Of a stretch of DNA of 30,873 nt, positions 13,851 through 21,637 are shown piece by piece. Both the position numbers and the translations under genes were made by a program. Where the stretch lies: NCBI GenBank assembly GCA_036271015.1, contig DATBBL010000214.1, positions 1 to 30,873 on the forward strand, given 5' to 3'. The notes beneath the pieces are model-generated. The model saw only the letters and a program-made list of their open reading frames with translations, had not been told where the DNA came from and searched no databases. Numbering within the stretch: position 1 is the first letter of the stretch; each line of letters starts with the position of its first letter. The stretch comes from DASUAS01 sp036271015 (GTDB taxonomy: Bacteria > Actinomycetota > Acidimicrobiia > IMCC26256 > DASPTH01).

Positions 13851-15307
13851 TCCGCATCCATCCGACGACGACGGCGGGCACGGTGCCAGAGGTGCTCGAG
13901 CGCGCGGACGGCGCGCGTCGCGGACGGCACGCAGTAGCCGCCGGCCTCGCGCACCGCGCGCGGCCCGGCGTTGTCGCGGTCGGTGACCGCGAGCTCGCTG
14001 GCGACGAGGATCGGCTTGCCGGTGGCGGCCGAGATCGCAGCGGCGGCCTCCGCGTACCGGGCGTCCTGCCGCTCGTGGAATTCGACGACGCGCCCCAACC
14101 CGTGCTCCGGGAAGTAGGGGCCCTCGCGCATCATGCGCGCCTCGTTCGACTGGATGCCGATGCCGAGGAACACGACCGCGTGCACCGCGTCGTGGCGGGC
14201 GACGAGGTCGAGCACCTCGGTGACGGTGTCGCGCGTCTCCGAGCCGGCGAGATCGATCGGGTTGTTGCGGCTCCACCGCGCCGGGAGCTGGTCGTCGAGC
14301 GCGGCGAGCAGGTCGGCTGGGAGCTCGAGCAGGGTCAGGTCGGAGCGGGTGACCGCGTCGGCGGTGAGCACGCCCCACCCCCCGACGGTGGTGACCACCA
14401 CCACGTTCGGGCCGGCGGGCAGCGGGGTGGTCGCGAACACGGCCGCGGCGTCGAACGCCTCCTCCACCGTCTCGGCGCGCGCCACGCCGTCCTGTCGGCA
14501 CACCCCCGCGAACACCCGCGCGTCGCTGGCGAGCGACCCGGTGTGCGACGCCGCGGCCCGCCGGCCTCCCGCCGTGCTCCCGCCCTGCAGCACCACCAGC
14601 GGTTGACGGTCGGTGGTGCGGCGGGCGACGTCGTAGAACCGGCGTCCGTCGCCCACCGACTCGACGTACGCCAGGCTGACCGCGGTGGCGGCGTCGTCGG
14701 CGAGGTAGTCGAGGTAGTCGGCCACGGTGGTGGCGGCAGCGTTGCCGGCCGACACCGCCCGGCTGACGCCGACGCCGGAGTCGATCGAGAGGTCGAGGAA
14801 GCTGGAGAGGAGGTTGCCCGACTGGCTGACGATGCCGATGCGGCCCGCCGGCGGGTACGGCGCCACGATCTGCGCGCAGAGCGACACCGGTGTCGACACG
14901 ACGCCCTGGCCGTTCGGACCGGCGAGGACCATGCCGTGCGCGGCCGCGACCGCGACCAGCTCGGCCTGGGCGCGCTCGCCGTCCGCGCCCGCCTCGGCGT
15001 AGCCCGCGGTGGCTACGAACGCCACCTTCACACCCCGGCGCGCGCACGCGGCGAGCAGCTCCGGGTTCGCCGACGGCGGCGTGCACACGAACACGAGGTC
15101 GGCGGCGCCGTCGGGCAGGTCGTCGACCGACGTCGCGACCCGGCGTCCGAGCACCTCACCGCCTTCGAGGCTCACCGGGAGGACACGGCCCTCGTAGCCG
15201 CACGACAGGATGTTGTGCAGCGTCACGAACCCGAACTTGCCGGGATGCGCGGACGCGCCCGCAACGATGATGCCCTGCGGCTCGAAGAGCGGGTCGAGTG
15301 GATTCAC
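13847..15307 (-). CDS. NDP-forming acyl-CoA synthetase, CoA-binding (alpha) subunit
   Basis: 486 aa. It contains a CoA-binding Rossmann domain (IIVAGASAHPGKFGFVTLHN, residues about 13-32), LVFVCTPPSANPELL, GPNGQG, the ligase domain segment GIVSQSGNLLSSF, and the phospho-histidine site His255 in AASHTGSLA. The family (ADP-forming acetyl-CoA synthetase / succinyl-CoA ligase-like) makes acyl-CoA from acid, CoA and ATP, or runs backwards to save ATP, by way of phospho-His. Archaeal and many bacterial forms split into this part and an ATP-grasp part, which is the gene just upstream; the two overlap as GTGA. GTG 15307 starts the conserved VNPLDPLFEPQGIIVAGAS. The acid substrate is unknown. The last 20 residues (HRARRRRRMDAE) are basic. 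Confidence 0.9.
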   Translation of the reverse strand: MNPLDPLFEPQGIIVAGASAHPGKFGFVTLHNILSCGYEGRVLPVSLEGGEVLGRRVATSVDDLPDGAADLVFVCTPPSANPELLAACARRGVKVAFVATAGYAEAGADGERAQAELVAVAAAHGMVLAGPNGQGVVSTPVSLCAQIVAPYPPAGRIGIVSQSGNLLSSFLDLSIDSGVGVSRAVSAGNAAATTVADYLDYLADDAATAVSLAYVESVGDGRRFYDVARRTTDRQPLVVLQGGSTAGGRRAAASHTGSLASDARVFAGVCRQDGVARAETVEEAFDAAAVFATTPLPAGPNVVVVTTVGGWGVLTADAVTRSDLTLLELPADLLAALDDQLPARWSRNNPIDLAGSETRDTVTEVLDLVARHDAVHAVVFLGIGIQSNEARMMREGPYFPEHGLGRVVEFHERQDARYAEAAAAISAATGKPILVASELAVTDRDNAGPRAVREAGGYCVPSATRAVRALEHLWHRARRRRRMDAE

Positions 15308-15948
15308 GCGCGCACCACGAGCGCATCGACCGCGACCGGGCGGCCGTCGACGATCACGAGTGGGTTGACGTCGACGGAGTGAACGTCGGGCTCCTCGGCG
15401 GCGAGGTGCGCCAACGCCAGCAGGACTTCGCTCACCGCGCCGCGATCGACCGCCGGCTCACCCCGCACCGGCCCGAGGAAGGCCTGGGCACGCAGCTCGT
15501 CGAGCATGTCGGCGGCGTCGAAACCGGTCAGCGGCGCCAGTCGGAACGCGACGTCTCCCCGCGCCTCGGTGAGGACGCCGCCGAACCCGACCATCACGCA
15601 CCGCCCGAATTGCTCGTCGGTGTGCACCCCGGCGATGAGCTCGCGCGAGCCGACGACCATGGGTGCGACCACCAGGTCGACCGCGCCATCGTCGGGTCGC
15701 GCGGCGGCGAGGAGCGAGGCGGCAGCGTCGCGGACCGCGTCGGGGGAGGCGAGGTCGAGACGGACCAGGCCCCGCTCGGTCTTGTGGGCGATGCCCTCCC
15801 CGTGCAGCTTCACCACCACGGGGTAGCCGAGCTCGGCCGCGGCGTTCACGGCGTCGTCCGGAGTGGTCGCGCGCCGCACCGGCACCGTGGGCACGCCGTA
15901 GCGGGCGACGAGCTCCAGTGATGCACGCTCGGAGAGCGTCGAACCCAT
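15304..15948 (-). CDS. NDP-forming acyl-CoA synthetase, ATP-grasp (beta) subunit
   Basis: 214 aa, the usual size of the short beta subunit. Segments are YGVPTVPVRRATTPDDA, LGYPVVVKLHGEGIAHKTE (the ATP-grasp lysine), GLVRLDLASPDAVRDA, and a C-terminal metal-binding strand PDVHSVDVNPLVIVDG. It supplies ATP to phosphorylate the histidine of the alpha subunit. ATG 15948 lies 8 nt after the stop of the AMP-forming ligase, and its own stop overlaps the alpha start as GTGA, so the three enzymes are almost certainly co-expressed. The longer upstream frame is rejected because it overlaps the ligase gene without family character. Confidence 0.9.
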   Translation of the reverse strand: MGSTLSERASLELVARYGVPTVPVRRATTPDDAVNAAAELGYPVVVKLHGEGIAHKTERGLVRLDLASPDAVRDAAASLLAAARPDDGAVDLVVAPMVVGSRELIAGVHTDEQFGRCVMVGFGGVLTEARGDVAFRLAPLTGFDAADMLDELRAQAFLGPVRGEPAVDRGAVSEVLLALAHLAAEEPDVHSVDVNPLVIVDGRPVAVDALVVRA

Positions 15949-15956
15949 CAGGCGGC

Positions 15957-17510
15957 TCAGACCGCGGTCTCGCGGTCGCGCCAGTACTCGTCGCGCAGCA
16001 CACGCTTGAGAAGCTTGCCCGACTCGGTGCGCGGCAGCTCGTCGCGCACCTCGTAGTCGCGCGGCCGCTTGTACCCGCCGACGCGCGCGTCGACGAACGC
16101 GCGCAGCTCGTCGAGATCGAGGTCGGTGTCGGCACGCGGTTGCACGATCGCGTGCACCCGCTCGCCCCATTCGTCGTCGGGGATGCCGAACACCGCGACA
16201 TCGAGGATCGCCGGGTGCTCGTGGATGACCGCCTCGATCTCGGCGGGATAGATGTTCACCCCGCCGGAGATGATCATGTCCTTCTTGCGGTCGCAGATGA
16301 AGAGGTAGCCCTCGTCGTCGAGGTAGGCCACGTCGCCGACCGACTTCCAGTCGCCGCCGTCGTGCTCCGACAGCCGCTCGTCGGTGTGGTGGTAGCCGTC
16401 CATCTCGAGCGTCGTGCGGATGAAGAGCTCGCCCGGCTCCCCCACCGCGGCCTCGGTGCCGTCGTCGCGGACGATGCGCACTTCGATGGGACCGTAGGTC
16501 TTGCCACACGAGCCGGGCTTGCGGAGCTGGTCCTCGGGGTGCAGCACCGTGACCACGCCGAGCTCGGTGGAGCCGTACACCTCGTACAGGAACCCGTCAC
16601 CGAGCTTCGCGATCACCTCCTGCTTCAGCGCGTACGGCACCGGCGCGGCGTTGGCGATCAGCGTGCGCATCGACGACAAGTCGGCACGGGCCAGCTCGCC
16701 CGGCGGCAGAGCGACGATGCGCTTGAGCTGGGTGGGCGCGGTGAACGTGTCGGTGACGCGGTGCTCCTTGACCAGGCGGAGCCACGAGGTGGGGTCGAAC
16801 TTGCGCAGCACCACGATGGTGCCGCCGACGGCGTGCGCGAACAACGCGAACGACAGCGGGCCCGAGTGGTAGAGCGGGCCCGTGGTCACGTGCACCGGGT
16901 CCGGCGCCAGCAGGCCGAGCTCGGCGAGCAGCGCGCCCACCGCGCCGGCGTCGGTGCTCGTGCGCATCGCGCCCTTCGGCTTGCCGGTGGTGCCCGACGT
17001 GTAGATCATCGTCGCCCCGGCCGCCCCGCCCGCGCCCGCGGTGTCGACCGGAGGCGTCTCGGGTTGCGCGGGCACGAGCTCGTCCCATGGCGCGCAGCCG
17101 GGCGGCGCGTCGCCGCCGAACACGAGCACGCCCCGGACCTTCGGGAGCTGATCGCGAGCCGCGGCCACGAGCGGTGCCTGCTCCGCGTCGACGAGCACGA
17201 CGGTCGCGTCGGAGTTGTCGATCACGTACTGCATCTCGGCCGCGTTGAAGCGGTACGAGACCGGGACCGACGTGAGCCCGACCTTCCGGCTGGCGTGGAG
17301 GGTGGTGATCACCTCGAGCGAGTTCGCGCCGCACCACGCGATCCGCTCGCCGCGGTGCGCCCCGAGCGCGAGGAACGCGTGGCCGAGGCGGTTGGCGAGC
17401 ACCTCGAGCTCGGCGAACGTGGTGGCCGACGGCCGCCCGCCCCCCGACTCGTCGACGATGACCGCGGCTTTGCCGCCGTTCGCGAGCGCGTGCTGCGTGA
17501 GGACGTCCAT
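15957..17510 (-). CDS. AMP-forming acyl-CoA synthetase (ANL superfamily)
   Basis: 517 aa. P-loop-like motif TSGTTGKPKG near residues 171-180, YGSTELG near 312, the hinge and ATP contacts SVGDVAYLDDEGYLFICDRKKD, GGVNIYPAEIE, and the C-terminal catalytic Lys in RTESGKLLKRVL. The enzyme activates a carboxylic acid to acyl-AMP and then acyl-CoA. It resembles the fatty-acid/aryl acid CoA ligases of actinobacteria (FadD-like), but the substrate cannot be read. It heads the long minus-strand directon. Upstream, TAGGCT on the minus strand (17528-17523) forms part of a palindrome shared with the divergent glycosyltransferase promoter, 12 nt from ATG 17510. Confidence 0.92.
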   Translation of the reverse strand: MDVLTQHALANGGKAAVIVDESGGGRPSATTFAELEVLANRLGHAFLALGAHRGERIAWCGANSLEVITTLHASRKVGLTSVPVSYRFNAAEMQYVIDNSDATVVLVDAEQAPLVAAARDQLPKVRGVLVFGGDAPPGCAPWDELVPAQPETPPVDTAGAGGAAGATMIYTSGTTGKPKGAMRTSTDAGAVGALLAELGLLAPDPVHVTTGPLYHSGPLSFALFAHAVGGTIVVLRKFDPTSWLRLVKEHRVTDTFTAPTQLKRIVALPPGELARADLSSMRTLIANAAPVPYALKQEVIAKLGDGFLYEVYGSTELGVVTVLHPEDQLRKPGSCGKTYGPIEVRIVRDDGTEAAVGEPGELFIRTTLEMDGYHHTDERLSEHDGGDWKSVGDVAYLDDEGYLFICDRKKDMIISGGVNIYPAEIEAVIHEHPAILDVAVFGIPDDEWGERVHAIVQPRADTDLDLDELRAFVDARVGGYKRPRDYEVRDELPRTESGKLLKRVLRDEYWRDRETAV

Positions 17511-17520
17511 GGAAGGGTCG

Positions 17521-17530
17521 GTAGCCTACC
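17521..17530. promoter_or_regulatory. Palindromic -10 facing both ways
   Basis: The sequence around 17521-17530 reads GTAGCCTACC; with the preceding G it forms GGTAGCCTACC. It contains TAGCCT on plus (17522-17527, 6 nt before ATG 17534) and TAGGCT on minus (17528-17523, 12 nt before ATG 17510). One symmetric element may therefore serve both divergent genes. Confidence 0.55.
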
Positions 17531-17533
17531 GTC

Positions 17534-18277
17534 ATGCCCCCGACCGTTCCGGCGCGCGACGCCGCGTCCGGCGTGTCGGTGGTGATGCCCGCTCATAACG
17601 AGGCGGGGCTCCTCGACCAGACGCTGAAGGAGCTCGTCGGCGAGCTGCGCGAGCGCGACCTGACCTTCGAGGTGCTGGTCGTCGAGAACGGCTCCAGCGA
17701 CACCACACTGGCGGACGCCCGCGCCTTCGCGACCGCCGATCCGGTGGTCCGGGTGCTCACCCGCCCCCGGCCCGACTACGGCGAGGCGATGCGGGCGGGG
17801 ATCCTCGCCGCCACCCGCGACGTCGTGGTCGTCTTCGACGTCGACTACTACGACGCCGACTTCGTCGACCGGGTGCTCCCCGCCCTGACCACGGCGGACG
17901 GACCGGCCATCGTGGTCGGGTCGAAGCGTGCGCCGGGGACGACCGACACCCGGCCCTGGCCCCGCCGCGCCATCACCGCGGGGTTCGCCTCGTTGCTCCG
18001 ATACGGCTTCGGGCTGCGGGTGTCCGACACCCACGGCATGAAGGCGATGCGGCGCGCCACCGTCGTGCCGATCGTGGCGCGCTGCCGGAGCGGCACCGAC
18101 CTCTTCGACACCGAGCTCGTGCTGCGGGCCGACCGCGCTGGTCTCCCGGTGGCGGAGGTCCCGGTGACGGTGGAGGAACGCCGTCCGTCGCGTACGCCGA
18201 TCCTGCGCCGTGTCCTGCGCACCATGGTCGGCCTGGTCCGGCTCCGCGTCCAGCTCTGGAAGGAGGACCGCCGATGA
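17534..18277 (+). CDS. Family 2 glycosyltransferase
   Basis: 247 aa. The N-terminal nucleotide-sugar fold has VSVVMPAHNEAGLL, FEVLVVENGSSDTT, and the metal site VVFDVDYYDADF (DxD-like). There is no C-terminal membrane domain. It resembles dolichol-phosphate-mannose-synthase-type GT2 enzymes that transfer a sugar from a nucleotide donor to a lipid or other acceptor. ATG 17534 is probably leaderless (TAGCCT plus 6 nt). Its stop overlaps the FIST gene start as ATGA, so the two are coupled. Donor and acceptor are unknown. Confidence 0.85.
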   Translation: MPPTVPARDAASGVSVVMPAHNEAGLLDQTLKELVGELRERDLTFEVLVVENGSSDTTLADARAFATADPVVRVLTRPRPDYGEAMRAGILAATRDVVVVFDVDYYDADFVDRVLPALTTADGPAIVVGSKRAPGTTDTRPWPRRAITAGFASLLRYGFGLRVSDTHGMKAMRRATVVPIVARCRSGTDLFDTELVLRADRAGLPVAEVPVTVEERRPSRTPILRRVLRTMVGLVRLRVQLWKEDRR

Positions 18278-19431
18278 CACCGTCTCGCTTCGCTGCCGCC
18301 CTGTCCGAGCACCCGGTCGCGTCGCACGCGGTCGGCGAGACCGCGGGCGAGATCATGGAACGTTTCGGCGGCGACGAGCCCGACCTGGTCGTGTGCTTCG
18401 CGTCGCCGCACTTCGTCGGGGCGATGGAGGACCTCGCGTTCGCGCTCGGCAACCTCCTCGAACCCCGGGTGATGCTCGGCGCCACCGCGGTCGCGGTCGC
18501 CGGCGGACCGCGGGAGGTGGAGGACGGTCCTGCGCTCTCGGTCTTCGCCGCCTCGCTGCCGGATGCCCGGCTGACGCCCGCCGCGTTCGGCGTGGAGCAG
18601 ACCGCCGATGGTGCCGCGATCACTGGGTGGCCCGACCTCGACCACATCCCATCGAACCTCTTGCTCCTCGCCGACCCGTTCAGCTTCCCGGTCGACGGCT
18701 TCCTCCGGCGGCTGAACGACGACGCGGTCGGCGATCGTGTCGCCCCCGTCCAGGTGATCGGCGGCGCGGCCTCCGCCGCGCGGGGCCCGGGCGGGAACCG
18801 TCTCGTCCTCGACTCGAGGGTGACGAGCGCCGGTGCGGTCGGGGCGTTCGTCGACGGGGTCGAGGTGCGCACCGTCGTGTCCCAGGGCTGCCGCCCCGTC
18901 GGTCAGCCCTACGTCGTGACGCGCGGCGAGGGCAACCGGATCGAGGAGCTCGCCGGACGCGCCGCGATCGAACGGGTGCAGGACACCGCGTCGGAGGCGA
19001 GCGAGGAGGACCGGTCGCTCATGCGGGCCGGTCTCCACCTCGGCGTGGTGGTCGACGAGCACCAGACCGACTTCCTCCGCGGCGACTTCCTGGTGCGCAA
19101 CGTGCTCGGCGGCGACCCGGGCACCGGCGCGATCGTCGTCGGCGACGACGTCTCCGTCGGCCAGACCGTCCAGTTCCAGGTGCGCGACGCGGCGGCCGCC
19201 GACGAGGACCTGCGCGAGCTGCTCAGCGGGGTGGAGGCCGACGCCGCGCTGCTCTTCACGTGCAACGGCCGCGGCCGCCGGTTCTTCGGTGTGCCCGACC
19301 ACGACGCCGGGGTGCTCGACCAGCTGCTGGGCCCCCTCCCGGTCGCGGGAGCGTTCTGCGCCGGCGAGGTGGGGCCGGTCGGGGGGCAGAACTTCCTGCA
19401 CGGCTTCACCGCCAGCGTCGCGTTGTTCTGA
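18274..19431 (+). CDS. FIST-domain protein
   Basis: 385 aa covering FIST-N (for example PDLVVCFASPHFVGAMEDLA and VMLGATAVAVAGG) and FIST-C (LHLGVVVDEHQTDF, DFLVRNVLGGDPGTGAIVVG, ALLFTCNGRGRRFFG, AFCAGEVGPVGGQNFLHGFT). FIST domains are predicted small-ligand sensors, often joined to signalling modules; here it stands alone. It is translationally coupled to the glycosyltransferase. A 7-bp stem GCGGGCG / CGCCCGC (19463-19479, 3-nt loop) lies downstream and may terminate the pair. Family assignment is firm; ligand and output are unknown. Confidence 0.88.
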   Translation: MTPSRFAAALSEHPVASHAVGETAGEIMERFGGDEPDLVVCFASPHFVGAMEDLAFALGNLLEPRVMLGATAVAVAGGPREVEDGPALSVFAASLPDARLTPAAFGVEQTADGAAITGWPDLDHIPSNLLLLADPFSFPVDGFLRRLNDDAVGDRVAPVQVIGGAASAARGPGGNRLVLDSRVTSAGAVGAFVDGVEVRTVVSQGCRPVGQPYVVTRGEGNRIEELAGRAAIERVQDTASEASEEDRSLMRAGLHLGVVVDEHQTDFLRGDFLVRNVLGGDPGTGAIVVGDDVSVGQTVQFQVRDAAAADEDLRELLSGVEADAALLFTCNGRGRRFFGVPDHDAGVLDQLLGPLPVAGAFCAGEVGPVGGQNFLHGFTASVALF

Positions 19432-19462
19432 CCCCGTCACGCGGGCGCGGAAATTCCCCGCC

Positions 19463-19479
19463 GCGGGCGCCGCGCCCGC
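19463..19479 (+). terminator. Hairpin after the FIST gene
   Basis: GCGGGCG (19463-19469), 3-nt loop, CGCCCGC (19473-19479), 31 bp past the stop. No T-tract, so this is a weak candidate. Confidence 0.3.
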
Positions 19480-19501
19480 CGACGCCGCGGCACCGACCTC
19501 G

Positions 19502-19507
19502 TAGGCT
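19502..19507 (+). promoter_or_regulatory. -10 of the transketolase gene
   Basis: TAGGCT matches the hexamer seen before other genes here. The predicted start near 19514 leaves a leader of about 34 nt that includes GAGAAGGGG before ATG 19548, so unlike its neighbours this transcript has a leader. Confidence 0.5.
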
Positions 19508-19547
19508 GGCGCGGGCAGGCGGTGAGCTCGGTACGAGAAGGGGCGCA

Positions 19548-21548
19548 ATGACGACGACCGACATCGAACAGAGCCTCGAGCAGCGCGGGATCAACGTCAT
19601 CCGCGGCCTCGCGATGGACGCGGTGCAGAAGGCGAACTCCGGCCATCCCGGCACACCGATGGCGCTGGCTCCCCTCGCCCACGTCCTCTGGACCCGGGTG
19701 ATGAAGTACGACGCCGCCGACCCGACCTGGCCCGACCGCGACCGCTTCGTGCTCTCCAACGGGCACGCGTCGATGCTGCTCTACTCGCTCCTCTACCTCA
19801 CCGGCTTCGGCCTGACCCTCGACGACCTACGCGAGTTCCGGCAATGGCAGTCCAAGACCGCCGGCCACCCTGAATACCGCCACGCGGCCGGCATCGAGGT
19901 CACGACCGGTCCGCTCGGACAGGGATTCGCCAACGGGGTCGGCATCGGGCTGGCGGAGGCGAACCTGCGGGCGCGCTTCGGCGAGGAGGTCGTCGACCAC
20001 CACACGTTCGTGTTCTGCGGTGACGGCGACCTCGAGGAGGGTGTCAGCCACGAGGCGGCGTCGCTCGCCGGCCACCTCGGGCTGAGCCGCCTCGTGTACG
20101 TGTACGACGACAACCACATCTCGATCGACGGTCCGACCGAGCTCGCCTACAGCGACGACGTCCAGAAGCGGTTCGAGGGCTACGGCTGGCACGTGCTCGA
20201 GCTGGGCGAGGTCGCCAACGACCTCGACGCGCTGGAGGCGGGTCTGCGGGCCGGGATGGCCGAGACCGGCCGGCCGAGCATGCTGGTGCTGCGCAGCCAC
20301 ATTGGTTACCCGTCACCGAAGTACACCGACACCGCCAAGGCGCACGGCAGCCCGCTCGGGGCCGACGAGGTCGCGGCGGTCAAGGAGATCCTCGGCCTGC
20401 CCCCGGAGGACTTCTGGGTGCCCGACGACGTCCTCGAGCACTACCGCGCCGCCGGGACGCGCGGACGCACGCAGCGGGAGGCGTGGGAGCAGCGCAGTGC
20501 CGCCTTCCACCATTCGGAGCCGGAGCTCGCCGCCCAGCTCGACGCCTGCTACGAACAGCGCGGGCTCGCCGGCTGGGAGTCGAAGCTCCCGGCGTGGAAG
20601 GCGGGCGAGGACGAGCTCGCCACCCGCCAGGCGTGCACCGCGATCGTCAACGCCGTGCTCGACGTGGTGCCCGGGCTGGTGTGCGGCGGCGCGGACCTCA
20701 CCGAGAACACCGGCATGGAGCTCAAGGACGCGCCGGTGATCGACGTCCACCGCTTCGGGGGGCGGCAGCTGCACTACGGGATCCGCGAGCACGGCATGGG
20801 CTCGATCATGAACGGCATGGCCGTGAGCTTCCTCATGCCGGCGGGCGGCACCTTCTTCGTGTTCAGCGACTACATGCGGGGCGGGGTGCGCCTGGCCGCG
20901 CTCTCCGGGTACAAGACGCTGTTCGTCTGGACCCACGACTCGGTGGGCCTCGGCGAGGACGGCCCGACCCACCAGCCCGTCGAACAGCTCGCGGCGATGC
21001 GGGCGATGCCGGGACTGCGGGTGCTCCGCCCGGCCGACGCCAACGAGACCAGCCAGGCGTTCCGGATCCACGTCGACAACGAGGGCCCGACCGCGCTCGT
21101 GCTCACCCGGCAGAAGCTCCCGGTGCTGGCGGGCACGGCCGAGCGCGCACCCGACGGCGTGCCCCGCGGGGCCTACACCCTCGTCGACGAGTCCGGCGAC
21201 GGCCTCGACCTGGTGCTGCTCGGCACCGGCTCCGAGGTCTCGGTGTGCGTCGCCGCGCTCGAGCTCCTCACCGGGCTCTCGGTGCGCGTGGTCTCGATGC
21301 CGTCGTGGGACCTCTTCGCCGCGCAGTCCGACGACTACCGGGAGCAGGTGCTCCCGGCCGACGTGCCGACGCTCGCCGTCGAGGCCGCGACCACCTTCGG
21401 GTGGGAGCGGTACGCGGACGACGCCGTGGGTATCGACCATTTCGGCGCCTCGGCGCCGGGCCCGGTGGTGTTGGCGAACTTCGGGTTCACCGCCGAGAAC
21501 GTCGCCGCGCGTGCCCGCGCGCTGCTCGAGAACGGAGAGACGACATGA
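19548..21548 (+). CDS. tkt: Transketolase
   Basis: 666 aa, normal for bacterial transketolase. The thiamine-diphosphate motif GDGDLEEGVSHEAASLAG begins at residue 158. Other signatures are NSGHPGTPMALAPLAHVLW near the N-terminus, GPLGQGFANGVGIGLAE, HYGIREHGMGSIMNGMA with the catalytic Glu, and THDSVGLGEDGPTHQPVEQLAA. It moves two-carbon units between sugar phosphates in the non-oxidative pentose phosphate pathway. ATG 19548 is chosen for its ribosome site and family N-terminus; the long upstream open frame overlaps the glycosyltransferase and FIST genes and is not family-like. The stop overlaps a 30-codon ORF as ATGA. Confidence 0.97.
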   Translation: MTTTDIEQSLEQRGINVIRGLAMDAVQKANSGHPGTPMALAPLAHVLWTRVMKYDAADPTWPDRDRFVLSNGHASMLLYSLLYLTGFGLTLDDLREFRQWQSKTAGHPEYRHAAGIEVTTGPLGQGFANGVGIGLAEANLRARFGEEVVDHHTFVFCGDGDLEEGVSHEAASLAGHLGLSRLVYVYDDNHISIDGPTELAYSDDVQKRFEGYGWHVLELGEVANDLDALEAGLRAGMAETGRPSMLVLRSHIGYPSPKYTDTAKAHGSPLGADEVAAVKEILGLPPEDFWVPDDVLEHYRAAGTRGRTQREAWEQRSAAFHHSEPELAAQLDACYEQRGLAGWESKLPAWKAGEDELATRQACTAIVNAVLDVVPGLVCGGADLTENTGMELKDAPVIDVHRFGGRQLHYGIREHGMGSIMNGMAVSFLMPAGGTFFVFSDYMRGGVRLAALSGYKTLFVWTHDSVGLGEDGPTHQPVEQLAAMRAMPGLRVLRPADANETSQAFRIHVDNEGPTALVLTRQKLPVLAGTAERAPDGVPRGAYTLVDESGDGLDLVLLGTGSEVSVCVAALELLTGLSVRVVSMPSWDLFAAQSDDYREQVLPADVPTLAVEAATTFGWERYADDAVGIDHFGASAPGPVVLANFGFTAENVAARARALLENGETT

Positions 21549-21637
21549 GCGAAGTGCCCGCGAGCCGGGTATCCCGGCTCGCAACGCAGCGGGGCCTGAG
21601 CGGCCCGGCACGGAGTGCCAGGAGCGGAAGATCATGA
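21545..21637 (+). CDS. Possible 30-aa coupled peptide between tkt and tal
   Basis: The ORF starts at an ATGA overlapping the tkt stop and ends at an ATGA overlapping the transaldolase start. The product MSEVPASRVSRLATQRG... is Arg/Ser-rich with no recognisable domain. Its codons are also three consecutive hairpins, and the AGGAG of the next gene, so it may be only an accidental reading of a structured spacer. Its use may be to keep ribosomes moving into tal. Low certainty that the peptide itself matters. Confidence 0.3.
   Translation: MSEVPASRVSRLATQRGLSGPARSARSGRS
21560..21619 (+). repeat. Three consecutive hairpins in the tkt-tal spacer
   Basis: Hairpin 1: GCGAGCCGGG / CCCGGCTCGC, 10 bp with loop TAT (21560-21582). 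Hairpin 2: GGGCC / GGCCC with a 5-nt loop (21592-21606). Hairpin 3: GGCAC / GTGCC with a 3-nt loop (21607-21619), directly followed by the AGGAG of transaldolase. The array could adjust relative expression by blocking 3' decay or by attenuation. Confidence 0.65.

Noticed and set aside
13851..15086. N-terminal extension of dacB by about 400 codons
   Set aside because: It overlaps the CoA-binding ligase subunit, and the signal anchor would then be internal; GTG 13850 gives a normal protein.
18210..19547. 446-codon N-terminal extension of transketolase
   Set aside because: It overlaps the glycosyltransferase and FIST genes in another frame, is Arg/Gly-rich without domain character, and the family start lies at 19548 with a ribosome site.
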